From: Acinetobacter nectaris CIP 110549
GTDB lineage: Bacteria > Pseudomonadota > Gammaproteobacteria > Pseudomonadales > Moraxellaceae
Length of the DNA: 64,000 nt
Reading direction: 5' to 3'
Assembly (NCBI RefSeq): GCF_000488215.1
Contig: NZ_KI530723.1
Coordinates: forward strand, 284,308 to 348,307
How positions within the stretch are numbered: the first letter of the stretch is position 1; every line of letters starts with the position of its first letter. The notes beneath the pieces are model-generated. The model did not search any database. It was not told the origin of the DNA and was given only the letters and a program-made list of their open reading frames with translations. Made by a program: the position numbers and the translations under genes. This document shows positions 9,127 to 18,086 of this stretch, in pieces.

Positions 9127-9336
9127 ATGTCATACACTTACCTTACAACCCAGCAGTTGTCTGAAAAAATTCAATATGATGCTAGAACTATTCGTAACCA
9201 ACTAAAAGACAGCGTATTCATCGAAGGTGTTCACTACATCCGCCCTTTTGGTGGTCGTAAAATTCTTTTTGTATGGGAGCGTATCGAGACAGAAATGTTA
9301 AAGCTTACAGGCTTAAGTATGGGTGCATTGCAATAA
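9127..9336 (+). CDS. Excisionase / AlpA-like DNA-binding protein
   Basis: A 69-residue basic protein with a winged-helix start (YLTTQQLSEKIQYDARTIRNQLKDSVFIEG) and a GRKILFVWERIE wing, a pattern of small AlpA/Xis-like proteins. It lies 21 bp upstream of the integrase on the same strand, the standard place for a recombination directionality factor. Its ATG is preceded by an AAGGC stretch. Confidence 0.75.
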   Translation: MSYTYLTTQQLSEKIQYDARTIRNQLKDSVFIEGVHYIRPFGGRKILFVWERIETEMLKLTGLSMGALQ

Positions 9337-9357
9337 TACTTTTATGAGGATTTTAAT

Positions 9358-10536
9358 ATGGCAACAATACGTGAACGCAGTGGAAAGCTCATTGCCGACT
9401 TTCGTTACATGGGTATTCGCTGTAGAGAAACGACCAACCTAGAAGATAGTACATATAACCGTAGAATTCTAAAGAAACGTCTTGAACAGCTCGAGGCAGA
9501 GATTACTTTGGGAACTTTTGATTATGAAAAATATTTCCCTAAAAGTAAGCGTATAGAAGAATTCAAGAAAAAAAAGCATCAACAAATATCGGTACAAACA
9601 AATGTGCCATTATTTAAAGATTTCTGTGAACTATGGTTTAAACAAAAACAAATTGAATGGAGAACATCTTATCAACAGAAGGTTTTAATCGTAATGAGGA
9701 ACTACTTAATTCCAGCTTTTGGCAATCAAGTAACCTCTAAGATTAAGAAATCAGACCTGTTGAACTTCCGTGCCTCTCTCGGCAAAGTGACTCACGGAAA
9801 AGCTCAAACAAGTCTGAAAGCATCACGGATCAATCAAATCATGACACCTTTACGTATGATACTAAATGATGCGGCTGAGCGATATAGTTTTGACTCACCG
9901 TACAAGAATATTAACAATCTTAAAGAAAATAGGATTGAAGTCACTCCTTTCTCATTAGAAGAAGTATTTTCAATACTTAAGGTTGTTCGTGAAGATTTTA
10001 AACCGTACTACACAATTCGATTTTTTACGGGTATGCGCACAAGCGAAATAGATGGCCTACAGTGGAAAAATGTAGATTTACAACGACGTGAAATTCATAT
10101 ACGTGAAGCGCTTGTAAATGGGGTTTTAGGAGAAACAAAAACTTATGGCTCTAATCGAACAATAAACATGAGCGATCGCGTATATGATGCTTTCTTAAAG
10201 CAAAAAGACTTAAGCAAATCTAGATCTGCATTTGTATTTTGTAATCGAAAAGGTGATCCCTTAGATTACCGCTTGGTTAATAAGCGTGTTTGGCATCCTT
10301 TGTTACGTCACTTAGGCTTAAAACCTCGTAGAGCCTATCAAACTAGACATACTGCAGCAACGCTATGGCTTTCTGCAGGTGAAAACCCTGAATGGATCGC
10401 ACAACAACTTGGCCACTCAACGACTGAAATGTTATTTCGAGTTTATAGCAGATATATCCCGAATGTAACACGAAGAGATGGCAGTGCTTTTGAAGACATG
10501 CTCAACAACCTAAATCAAGAAGGGGTTGAATTATGA
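9358..10536 (+). CDS. Tyrosine integrase of the tRNA-Gly island
   Basis: A 392-residue site-specific recombinase. The N-terminal arm-binding domain begins ATIRERSGKLIADFRYMGIRCRETT (DUF3596-like), then comes a SAM-like core-binding domain (about 85-190) and the catalytic domain. Visible active-site residues are Arg227 (TGMRTSEI), Lys261, Arg330 (QTRHTA), His353 (LGHSTTEM) and a following Tyr at 363. It sits about 1 kb from the intact tRNA-Gly and is the likely enzyme that placed the 83-bp repeat. The stop overlaps the next ATG (ATGA), so the downstream gene is translationally coupled. Confidence 0.93.
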   Translation: MATIRERSGKLIADFRYMGIRCRETTNLEDSTYNRRILKKRLEQLEAEITLGTFDYEKYFPKSKRIEEFKKKKHQQISVQTNVPLFKDFCELWFKQKQIEWRTSYQQKVLIVMRNYLIPAFGNQVTSKIKKSDLLNFRASLGKVTHGKAQTSLKASRINQIMTPLRMILNDAAERYSFDSPYKNINNLKENRIEVTPFSLEEVFSILKVVREDFKPYYTIRFFTGMRTSEIDGLQWKNVDLQRREIHIREALVNGVLGETKTYGSNRTINMSDRVYDAFLKQKDLSKSRSAFVFCNRKGDPLDYRLVNKRVWHPLLRHLGLKPRRAYQTRHTAATLWLSAGENPEWIAQQLGHSTTEMLFRVYSRYIPNVTRRDGSAFEDMLNNLNQEGVEL

Positions 10537-10778
10537 ATAAATCTTTCTTTGGTGGTGTCGTTGTCAGTGCAGAAGCCGATGCTGTTGCACGTGAATTGAT
10601 TCAGGAATGGCATATCCCTAAGCTCTATAATTTAGCTTTTTTACTCAATATTAATCGTTGTTTTGATGATCACCAAGTCTTACGTCTTTGGGTTCAAAGC
10701 CTGATTGATAATGAACAAGTTGACTTAACTGATCTCTCTCAATATGCACGACTAAGACTCTCTAGCCTCGTTGCTTAA
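10533..10778 (+). CDS. Small protein coupled to the integrase, unknown
   Basis: 81 residues, with its ATG overlapping the integrase stop codon by the ATGA arrangement. The sequence is helical and leucine-rich (YNLAFLLNINRCFDDHQVLRLWVQSLID), with no recognisable motif. Coupling to the integrase suggests a role in the element's own biology, such as regulation or replication, but nothing in the sequence proves it. Confidence 0.6.
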   Translation: MNKSFFGGVVVSAEADAVARELIQEWHIPKLYNLAFLLNINRCFDDHQVLRLWVQSLIDNEQVDLTDLSQYARLRLSSLVA

Positions 10779-10850
10779 TTTTCAAAAATACATAAGGTCA
10801 TCGACTCTAAGGTGATCTTCCCCCCTTATACCTTCTGAAAGGTGAAAATA

Positions 10851-11411
10851 ATGAATCATAAAATTTCAATTTGGATGCCAATTTACATTGGTGATTTACA
10901 GGCTAAATTCGCACGCATGACGTCAGAGCAAGTTGGTGCAACATTATTATTAATGATGGATTTTTGGAAAAATGGTGCAATTCCTCATGATTTAGCAACT
11001 GTCTGTAGTATTACAAAATTATCACAACGTACTCGAGCAAAAGCTCTACTGCAAATGCTTGTCACACTCAAATTATTTGAAGTTAGTAATGATCAAATTA
11101 ATTCAGTATTTTTAACAGATTTAAAAAATCAGGCTTTACAGAATCAACAAATGAAATCAGATAAAGCTAAAAATGCAGCTCAAGCAAGATGGGGGAAATC
11201 CACAAGCAATGCTCAAGTATTAAATAAGCAAATCTCTAGCAATACTCAAGTATCGAACGAGCAGAGCTTAAGTATTACTCAAACTAAGCCCAAGCAATAC
11301 CCTTCATCTTCATCTTCATCTTCATCTTCATCTTCATCTTCATCTTCATCTTCATCTTCAAAGTTTGAAGAAAATCAGAACACTTTGTTAGAAAACTCAA
11401 AATGGATTTAG
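10851..11411 (+). CDS. DUF1376 phage-replication-type protein with a polyserine tract
   Basis: About 186 residues from the ATG at 10851; an in-frame GTG lies at 10842, but AAAGGTG then serves as ribosome site. The N-terminus WMPIYIGDLQAKFARMTSEQVGATLLLMMDFW is the DUF1376 signature found in phage and satellite replication initiators. The middle (KAKNAAQARWGKS) is the basic linker usually seen in this family. The C-terminal part holds an unbroken polyserine tract coded by a TTCATC hexanucleotide repeat. It precedes the DnaC-like gene, the order of phage O/P-type replication modules. Confidence 0.75.
   Translation: MNHKISIWMPIYIGDLQAKFARMTSEQVGATLLLMMDFWKNGAIPHDLATVCSITKLSQRTRAKALLQMLVTLKLFEVSNDQINSVFLTDLKNQALQNQQMKSDKAKNAAQARWGKSTSNAQVLNKQISSNTQVSNEQSLSITQTKPKQYPSSSSSSSSSSSSSSSSSSSKFEENQNTLLENSKWI
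11303..11360 (+). repeat. Hexanucleotide TTCATC microsatellite inside the DUF1376 gene
   Basis: The unit TTCATC is repeated 9.7 times without error. Because the unit is six bases, gain or loss of units keeps the frame and only changes the length of the polyserine tract. Confidence 0.95.
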
Positions 11412-11421
11412 GAGCATCACC

Positions 11422-12168
11422 ATGAATACAATGTTTGAAATACTCCAAACTAAATCAGTAGAAACAGAGGCTTTTTGCCCAATCCATGATAAACCTATAG
11501 TCGAAATTGCAGGAATACGGATCTGTAAAGAATGTGCGAAAGAAACACTTGAAGAAGCACATTTGATTTATGAACAGGAGTTGAAACAACGTCTATCAAA
11601 ACAGAAAATTAAAAACTCTGGGCTAACACAACGTTATCAAAATTGTGGATTTAAGAGTTTTGATATCACTTCTCCATCACAAGAAAATGCCATAAAATTA
11701 TGCCAAGCATTTGCCCAACAAATTATTTCTGGTCTATCTCCAAATCTATTACTTGTTGGTACACCTGGTACAGGTAAAACACATTTAAGTGCATCTATCA
11801 TTCGTAATATTTTACATAACAGCATGAAGTCTGCACGTTATTACACAAGTGCTGAAATTTCTCAAAAACTGATGGACACGTGGTCTGATCCATCACGTTC
11901 TGAAAGTGAACTCATCCATCACTTTACTAGCTTTGATTTACTGGTAATTGACGAGTATGGCTTGCATGATAGACATGAAAAGAGACTAGAGATGGTCCAT
12001 AAAGTTTTATATAGTCGTTATGACAATATGAAACCTACAATGCTTATTTCCAATTTCACATTACAAAAAATGCAACAAAATTTAGGGATTAGACTTTGGT
12101 CACGCCTTCATGAGAACAACTTGATTGTTATTCCTTGTTATTGGGATGATCAAAGATTAATAGACTAG
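11422..12168 (+). CDS. DnaC/IstB-like ATP-binding protein
   Basis: A 248-residue AAA+ protein. The N-terminus has a possible zinc cluster (CPIHDKPIVEIAGIRICKEC, residues about 18-37). Walker A is GTPGTGKTH near residue 113 and Walker B is LLVIDEYG near 174. Proteins of this type load the replicative helicase. The C-terminus has the expected arginine segment (GIRLWSRLHENN). It starts 11 bp after the DUF1376 stop, so the two form a replication operon. No DnaB or structural phage gene follows. Confidence 0.85.
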   Translation: MNTMFEILQTKSVETEAFCPIHDKPIVEIAGIRICKECAKETLEEAHLIYEQELKQRLSKQKIKNSGLTQRYQNCGFKSFDITSPSQENAIKLCQAFAQQIISGLSPNLLLVGTPGTGKTHLSASIIRNILHNSMKSARYYTSAEISQKLMDTWSDPSRSESELIHHFTSFDLLVIDEYGLHDRHEKRLEMVHKVLYSRYDNMKPTMLISNFTLQKMQQNLGIRLWSRLHENNLIVIPCYWDDQRLID

Positions 12169-12186
12169 TACTAGCTCAGATTTGAG

Positions 12187-12221
12187 CTGACAGTTACCCA
12201 TTTTTTAATGGTGACTGTCAG
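12187..12221. terminator. Strong hairpin between convergent island operons
   Basis: CTGACAGT and ACTGTCAG form the stem base, extended by ACCCATT against AATGGT around a T-rich loop. It lies between the convergent dnaC-like and CoiA-like genes. Confidence 0.6.
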
Positions 12222-12299
12222 TTTAAATTTAAACTAAATTCTTCTAGACGCAAATTTATTTTCCATCAAGTAAATCATAATTTATAATTTCTCTTCACA

Positions 12300-13313
12300 C
12301 TAGGTTAAACGATACCGATCACATTCGGCTGCTTGATTAGAGCCACAGGCTTTTCGATAGGTTTTGCAAAATACAGGTAAACCATCGCTATAATTGTAAT
12401 TATCACCACTATACTTACACAAAAAACAACTCTTGACTGGAACCCTTTTCTCAACCGCCAGTTGTAGTTGAGTCATAAACATATCTCCATGTGCATACCC
12501 CATTAACACATTTGAATTTTCAAATTTTAGATCTGTTTCAATAATATTGCTATATTCAATTTTATCTTTATATTTTGATAGCTTAGCTTTAATATCAGAC
12601 AAATATTCTAAGCCTAACCACGCCTTTCCTGAATCCCAAACGATAAACAAAAAATACCTTTTGTTCATACACTTGCAGTCAGCATCTACAATGGGTGCAC
12701 TTTCTTGATTAAACCCAATAAAAAGAGCATCATTTTGTTTTAAGTCTGCCTTATAGATTTTTTCAACGTCTTCCTCACAATCCAATGGTATTTCAATAAT
12801 TCGCTGACCTGAGCTTTCCTTTTTTTCACTTAAAAAATGAGTGACTGCTATTTCAATATAGATACTATCTTCAATGTTCATTTGGCGAGTCAGTAATATG
12901 TCTGGAATAAAAGAGTCATGCCTTTTTTCAACTTGTATTTTAGAAAAGTAGCTTGTTAAATCAAAGCATTTCTCTGTATATCCTAACTCACAATGCTTAC
13001 GAATGATTCTTTTAAATTTGTGGCACTTTTTAGGCACATTAAAAGTAATATAAAATGGCGTATTATCAGCTAAACATTTTTGATAGGTCTCAAAAAAAGC
13101 GCTTTTACCCAACCGATGTAAATACGTTTCACCATTACACTCTAATAGAGTTTTATGGGCAAAATGTGGTTTTTTAATTTTTCCATTTACCTTAGCAATT
13201 AATGGATTATCACAACCCAAGCAAAGGTAGTCTATTCTTTCTTCTCGGCCAACTAAATCAACTGCTTTGACAATTTCACCATGTTCATTTTTTGCGTATT
13301 GATAACGTGCCAT
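12300..13313 (-). CDS. CoiA-like nuclease-family protein
   Basis: About 337 residues from the ATG at 13313 (AGGTGAG just upstream; a GTG at 13322 is also in frame). The N-terminus follows the competence protein CoiA pattern: a four-stranded start with YLCLGCDNPLIAKVNGKIKKPHFAHK, where CxxC and the HFAH box are typical, then a restriction-endonuclease-like core with DSFIPDILL and IYIEIAVTHFLSEKK (D...E-x-A/K pattern). A second cysteine cluster lies at the C-terminus (CFLC...C...C). It is the last gene of a methyltransferase-HNH-CoiA operon. Its role here is unknown; nucleic-acid cleavage is likely. Confidence 0.6.
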   Translation of the reverse strand: MARYQYAKNEHGEIVKAVDLVGREERIDYLCLGCDNPLIAKVNGKIKKPHFAHKTLLECNGETYLHRLGKSAFFETYQKCLADNTPFYITFNVPKKCHKFKRIIRKHCELGYTEKCFDLTSYFSKIQVEKRHDSFIPDILLTRQMNIEDSIYIEIAVTHFLSEKKESSGQRIIEIPLDCEEDVEKIYKADLKQNDALFIGFNQESAPIVDADCKCMNKRYFLFIVWDSGKAWLGLEYLSDIKAKLSKYKDKIEYSNIIETDLKFENSNVLMGYAHGDMFMTQLQLAVEKRVPVKSCFLCKYSGDNYNYSDGLPVFCKTYRKACGSNQAAECDRYRLT

Positions 13314-13330
13314 TTTTCTCACCTATAAAC

Positions 13331-14338
13331 TTAACCCTTCCACATCAAATAATTATTTTCCTTCCCTTGGCTATACGCCCACTCAGCAACCTTATGTGAC
13401 CGCTCTTTGTCAGTGAGAAAGCCAAGTATAGCTATACGGTCTATAATCATTAAATCGTGTTCGTGATTCCGCTCTTTCCACTTATGCAAAAACTCATTCG
13501 ATGCAAGTAAATTACTTTTTTTAGAATTACAACGTATATCTGCAAGTACAAAATTATGCCCTGTATCCGAAGGATACATTGACCATGGAATAAAATGATC
13601 TACAGCATAACTCCCTTTCTTTATTGGCTTATTACAGTAAAAACATCTGCACTCTTGTAACTCAGCCAATACATTTGAAACGGCATTTAATTGATTTCTA
13701 CTCGGCTCAAACATAAATTTCTCAAGGTTTGGTAGTTGATTCAGAATAGGTGCATTTATACTATTTTTACGAATATAGTCGATCCAACGTTTCTGACATA
13801 ACTCTTCGATCACTTCATTAAACTGTCTTAAGCAATACATAACATTTGGTAAAAGATTTAGTTGTTTTCCACATCGATCAAGCTGATATAAAAACTCAAA
13901 ATTTTTACCATTAAGGTTTTGTAAATATCGAACTGGCATATCTTTTACAGTTTTTGCAACATCTTTCAGTAATCTTAACCATACTATTGAGTCTCGTCTC
14001 AATAACCCAAGAGATGAATAATTTTGTCTAAACTGAAGGATTCGATTGACAATAGCAGCTTGCTTACCATTGTTCTGATTCAAAATGAGTTGATCTTCAT
14101 GATTAAAGGCATATGGTACTGCTTGCTTCCAATACAACTCAATAAACTTCTCTGCAATATCTGTATATTCTAATGATAAACACTCACTAGAATCTTCTCC
14201 TCTTTCGATGGCCAATCGACTAAGACTCATCAAAAGTGCAAACTTATACGTGCTACTAAAGCTACCCGATTGTAAAATAAGTTGAATATTTTTCAGAAAT
14301 TTTAATTGCTCTTGAGGGGTAGGAATACGATTATCCAT
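13331..14338 (-). CDS. HNH endonuclease, island copy
   Basis: 335 residues. The N-terminal 200 residues are helical and unfamiliar. The C-terminal part is an HNH domain of the zinc-ribbon type: CFYCNKPI, YAVDHFIPWS with the Asp-His pair, then HNFVLADIRCNSKKSN. It overlaps the methyltransferase stop by 8 bases, so translation is coupled. A homologous protein of 343 residues lies at 46759-47790, also directly downstream of a homologous methyltransferase. This pairing suggests a functional unit, for example a nuclease guarded or primed by modification. Confidence 0.8.
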   Translation of the reverse strand: MDNRIPTPQEQLKFLKNIQLILQSGSFSSTYKFALLMSLSRLAIERGEDSSECLSLEYTDIAEKFIELYWKQAVPYAFNHEDQLILNQNNGKQAAIVNRILQFRQNYSSLGLLRRDSIVWLRLLKDVAKTVKDMPVRYLQNLNGKNFEFLYQLDRCGKQLNLLPNVMYCLRQFNEVIEELCQKRWIDYIRKNSINAPILNQLPNLEKFMFEPSRNQLNAVSNVLAELQECRCFYCNKPIKKGSYAVDHFIPWSMYPSDTGHNFVLADIRCNSKKSNLLASNEFLHKWKERNHEHDLMIIDRIAILGFLTDKERSHKVAEWAYSQGKENNYLMWKG

Positions 14339-14918
14339 GTTTTTTCCAAAGTAGATTAAGCCATTTTTCTTGATGATCTGACCTTTGATCTAACGTCACC
14401 CACTGCCTTAAAAGCTCTACATTGGTAAATTGACCTAACAACTCCTGTGCATAATCTTCATCTAAGTCTGTAAACGTTCGACCATTTTTTTCACGATCTG
14501 TATTGCCATACTTAAATGACATATACAACACACCCAAAGGTTTAAGTGCCTGAATCAACTTTCCAATAACTTCTCTAAGACGATAACGTTCGCAATGTAG
14601 TAATGATGCACATGCCCAAACCCCATCATACTTAGCATTTTCATCCAACTCATAAAAACTTTCATGGCGAACATAAATACCAGTCAGCTCCCTTGCTTTT
14701 TTCACAAGCTCAATAGAATAATCGATGGCTGCAACTTGGTAGCCTAGACTCTTAAATGCTAAAATATCTCGACCAGAACCACATCCTAAATCTAAAATTA
14801 CAGCACCATCTGTTAGATGAAGAAGAAATGGAATATAAAGATTCTTCATTTCAATATCATAGGTATTGTCAAAAAAAGCCTGTGCATGTTCATTATAATA
14901 ATTTGATTCTGTACTCAT
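14331..14918 (-). CDS. Class I SAM-dependent methyltransferase, island copy
   Basis: 195 residues with a complete Rossmann methyltransferase core: motif I VILDLGCGSGRDILAF (about 40-55), acidic loop VAAIDYS, WACASLLHC for motif IV and GVLYMSFKYG for motif V/VI. There is no DNA target-recognition region, and the catalytic motif is not the DPPY type, so a small molecule, protein or tRNA substrate is more likely than DNA bases. It heads the operon with the HNH and CoiA-like genes. The paralogue at 47801-48391 shares most motifs. Confidence 0.8.
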   Translation of the reverse strand: MSTESNYYNEHAQAFFDNTYDIEMKNLYIPFLLHLTDGAVILDLGCGSGRDILAFKSLGYQVAAIDYSIELVKKARELTGIYVRHESFYELDENAKYDGVWACASLLHCERYRLREVIGKLIQALKPLGVLYMSFKYGNTDREKNGRTFTDLDEDYAQELLGQFTNVELLRQWVTLDQRSDHQEKWLNLLWKKHG

Positions 14919-14940
14919 GATTGATTTAACTCCTTTTAGC

Positions 14941-14981
14941 TCTACTAAAAACCAAGGGTTTACACAGCAGTCTACTAAAAA
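14941..14981. repeat. Two 11-bp TCTACTAAAAA repeats upstream of the recombinase trio
   Basis: TCTACTAAAAA occurs at 14941-14951 and 14971-14981, in the 217-bp gap between the methyltransferase and the first trio gene. The TCTAC core recurs in palindromes near 31.9-32.7 kb, so it may be part of a recombination site or an operator. Confidence 0.4.
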
Positions 14982-15135
14982 TCAGTTTATGCAGATTTGT
15001 GTATCACACTGTATATTAATTGTAAATCATTGATTATCTATGATAATTTTATATTGTTTCTTCTTTCTAAAAGCGCTAAAAACAACATGTAGCGTTATTT
15101 CTTCTTTGCTGTAATTTTTTATTTGCGGGGTGCTC

Positions 15136-15810
15136 ATGATGAGCAACGTTATCAATTTTAGTACTGAATTCGGTATGTATAAAGAATCCGATTGCAAAAA
15201 TTTTGATAAAATTAACTTGAGTATTCATCCAACATTTAATGGCATTTTTTACTGCTTTCTTGAGCTCTATAAAGGATTACAAGCAAATATTTCGCAAGTA
15301 ATACAAAACCAAAAACTAATAGTATGGAAAGACAAAGATACCACCGGCTATCTCATTGCAAATTCAATGCATTGGTATTTATGTTTTAGCAAAAACCCTC
15401 CAGCTGATGTCACTTTACTTGTGTACCCATACCCCAAATCCCACAACAAAATTGAGCAATTAAAGCAAATTTCAAGTGATGAGTTTATTCATTTTATCTC
15501 AAGCTTTAGGTTTGATATCAACCAGATCAATCCAATAAAGTTACAAAGACTAATAAATGCACACATTTCATTTCAGACTATTCTTAAACTAAATAAAGAA
15601 AAATCGCAAAAACCACACAGCCAAATGAGTTTAGAATTGCTTGCTCAACTACTTCAATGTTCTCGCAATCAACTCAATCAACGAATTAAAAAAATTAATC
15701 AACAGCGCACACATGTTTTAAATGAATTATCACTCAATAGCAGCTGTGTAAAAGAGCTTATTGATCACCCTAATACAAGTCTAAATACTGAAAAAATTTG
15801 GAGATCATAA
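15136..15810 (+). CDS. First protein of a three-gene recombinase module, unknown
   Basis: About 224 residues; ATG codons at 15136 and 15139 follow GCGGGG. The C-terminal half reads as a helix-turn-helix (LAQLLQCSRNQLNQRIKKINQQR), which suggests a DNA-binding accessory factor. The N-terminal half is unfamiliar. Its stop overlaps the next start (TAATG), so it is translationally coupled to the 758-residue protein. Three coupled genes with two tyrosine-recombinase-fold proteins recall the gamma-mobile-trio (Gmt) and RIT modules of mobile islands. This would be the small, non-recombinase member, but the match is from memory. Confidence 0.6.
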   Translation: MMSNVINFSTEFGMYKESDCKNFDKINLSIHPTFNGIFYCFLELYKGLQANISQVIQNQKLIVWKDKDTTGYLIANSMHWYLCFSKNPPADVTLLVYPYPKSHNKIEQLKQISSDEFIHFISSFRFDINQINPIKLQRLINAHISFQTILKLNKEKSQKPHSQMSLELLAQLLQCSRNQLNQRIKKINQQRTHVLNELSLNSSCVKELIDHPNTSLNTEKIWRS

Positions 15811-18086
15811 TGACCCATAATTTAAATAATTATGTTGATCCATCTGCCATTTCACTCAAAAAAACGATTGAAAAATTATTCGGTGATGAGCAAGTTCAAC
15901 GAGCAGAACATATCAACTATGTAATTCAACTATTGTTATCAGAGCCTGATCATAATTTTTTAATAGATTTAAATCTCGATTATTTTGACGTTGATGTAGA
16001 GTTTCTCCCAAATCTCAAAAAACCATCCATCATCTCTTTTTCTAAGAAAATTACAATTAGTGACCTTCCGGTCACGTCATACGTCAACTCAATTGTGCAA
16101 TTGCAGGACTTCCAAGCTCGTGCATACAATTGGAATATTATAATTGTAAAAGCAGCAATTTATTTAATTGCGCTTCCTGAACTGAAACCTGATCTTTTTA
16201 AACAAGCGCACACAGAACACGTGAATACAATAAAACGTTTGTTTCAGCGTTTTAGAAGTGCAAATAGGATATTAGATACTGAAAAAATATATAATAATGC
16301 CAAAGCATATCAACGTTTTTGGAATATGTACCTAGGAGACCAAAGGCTAAGCTTAGAAGAATTTGTTAAAAAACTAATAGATCTAGGTTCAAATGAACTA
16401 CCTGATTTTGATAAAAATCTGATTAACGATATTCGTATTACATTCAACTATGTTTTAAAAAATAAAGCCAAAATTGCACGTACAAGTATCGATACTAAAC
16501 TCCAACATCAATTTTTAGATGAAGATCAACTCATCGAAGAAAGTATAGAAATAAAAAAAGGGACAAAATCTAAGGCACTCAATATAGAAAACTTAATTGA
16601 TGAGCCTAGTCATCGACAAATAGTTGTTGATCCAATCAGCGTTACGCCACTCGCCACATACTCCGAAACAAGCCAAAGCTATGTTTTACCACTTGTAGCA
16701 AAACACATTCAACGTAAAGAACATCTATTCACATCGAGTAGTCTTTTTCCGAATCCATCTAGCATAAGCCATCTATTAAAAAAACTTCATGCAGACTATT
16801 TTGCCAAAAAAAATAAAAGTGCCCTAATTTTAATGCTCGCATTCTTAACAGGAAATAGCGTGAATGAATGGCTATATATGCAAAGCAAACGAGCTAAAAA
16901 CTTAAATTCTCGACAAAAGTTAGTCTATAAAACTAATCAATTTTTCTTGAGCAGTAAATTTAATATATTTGAGAACCGAGATTTTGAGTATTCTAAGAGT
17001 CTTCTTAACCACACCATCTATTTAGATATTCCTATACCTAATATCTTTATTTCAGATCTACGTGAGATAAACTCAGTTAATTTTGATGATATACAGAAAT
17101 ACTTAGGTAAAATAAGACAAGAGCTACTGATTCCAAAACTATCGGTCATAAAGGTAAGTTCACTACTACACCATACAGTTCTTTCACAAACGGGGAACAA
17201 GCAATTCGCAGATCTAATCACAGGGATTGATGCAAATCAGTCGTCATCTCTCTCTTATTGTCATCAAAATATCCCAACGTTACATACACAATATCTCGAT
17301 ACTTTAAAATCAATCTGTGCAGATGTAACGAATAAATATGAAAGTGCTGTAAATATTTCACCACCTGATCCAACATTCAATTTTGGCAGCCGCAAGGCTC
17401 CGAAACCACAGATCATTACAGAGGTTTTTTCTGTATTAAAATTTAATATTTTTTCACCAGCAGAAGATGAGTTTATTTCAATTTTCAACAATTACAACAT
17501 TTGGATGTGGCATACACTACTTCTTTTTACAGCAGCACGTCCTGTTTCTGAATTTCCAGGTTTTCTTAAAAACTTTAATCTAAACCGTCAAATTTTAATG
17601 GTTTCAGACAAAGAAGTTGGTGGAAGAAATGGATTCGGACGCCTCGTTCCACTTTGCCCATTTTTAGTTGAAGAGCTTAAAAAATTATTGAAATTTTTAG
17701 AATATTTTTCGATTCACATGATGATGGATCATTCGTACTTAGTTGATGTCATAGAGCAAATCAAAACAAGTAAATTACCTTTACTTGGTATCATCCAAAA
17801 TGATGAATGGGTGCCATTGAGTCCTTCAGTAGTTAAAACATTTAACCCTGAATTCGGTTTTGAACATGCAAACTGGCATCGCCACACAGCACGGGCTTTT
17901 TTAACCAATAAAGTTGATGAGCCTGAAATTTTAGCGCTATTTGGACATGAAGCAATGCAACAAGAGGCTGCACATCCTTTTTCAAGTTTACCACTCTCTC
18001 AATTTTCTAGAATTTCCAATGTTTTAGAACAAATGAAAGATCACTTTAAAATTAGTGGGGTTGAACTACATGTTATCACTCAATAG
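15810..18086 (+). CDS. Tyrosine-recombinase-fold protein of the trio, catalytically degenerate
   Basis: About 758 residues from the ATG at 15810, which follows GGAG by the right distance. The C-terminal 200 residues show the recombinase fold: Arg of box I in FTAARPVSEFPGF, box II as WHRHTARAF, and LFGHEAMQQEAAH for the late histidine. The expected catalytic tyrosine after that histidine is absent (SSLPLSQFSRISN). The residue before RHTA that is normally His or Lys is also changed. The protein may therefore bind DNA as a structural partner. The N-terminal 500 residues are unfamiliar. It overlaps the third gene by 17 bases. Confidence 0.7.
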   Translation: MTHNLNNYVDPSAISLKKTIEKLFGDEQVQRAEHINYVIQLLLSEPDHNFLIDLNLDYFDVDVEFLPNLKKPSIISFSKKITISDLPVTSYVNSIVQLQDFQARAYNWNIIIVKAAIYLIALPELKPDLFKQAHTEHVNTIKRLFQRFRSANRILDTEKIYNNAKAYQRFWNMYLGDQRLSLEEFVKKLIDLGSNELPDFDKNLINDIRITFNYVLKNKAKIARTSIDTKLQHQFLDEDQLIEESIEIKKGTKSKALNIENLIDEPSHRQIVVDPISVTPLATYSETSQSYVLPLVAKHIQRKEHLFTSSSLFPNPSSISHLLKKLHADYFAKKNKSALILMLAFLTGNSVNEWLYMQSKRAKNLNSRQKLVYKTNQFFLSSKFNIFENRDFEYSKSLLNHTIYLDIPIPNIFISDLREINSVNFDDIQKYLGKIRQELLIPKLSVIKVSSLLHHTVLSQTGNKQFADLITGIDANQSSSLSYCHQNIPTLHTQYLDTLKSICADVTNKYESAVNISPPDPTFNFGSRKAPKPQIITEVFSVLKFNIFSPAEDEFISIFNNYNIWMWHTLLLFTAARPVSEFPGFLKNFNLNRQILMVSDKEVGGRNGFGRLVPLCPFLVEELKKLLKFLEYFSIHMMMDHSYLVDVIEQIKTSKLPLLGIIQNDEWVPLSPSVVKTFNPEFGFEHANWHRHTARAFLTNKVDEPEILALFGHEAMQQEAAHPFSSLPLSQFSRISNVLEQMKDHFKISGVELHVITQ

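Noticed and set aside
11303..11360. Regular short repeat that might be taken for a CRISPR-like array
   Set aside because: The unit is six bases without spacers and lies in a coding frame; it is a microsatellite. No cas1 or true array exists in the window.
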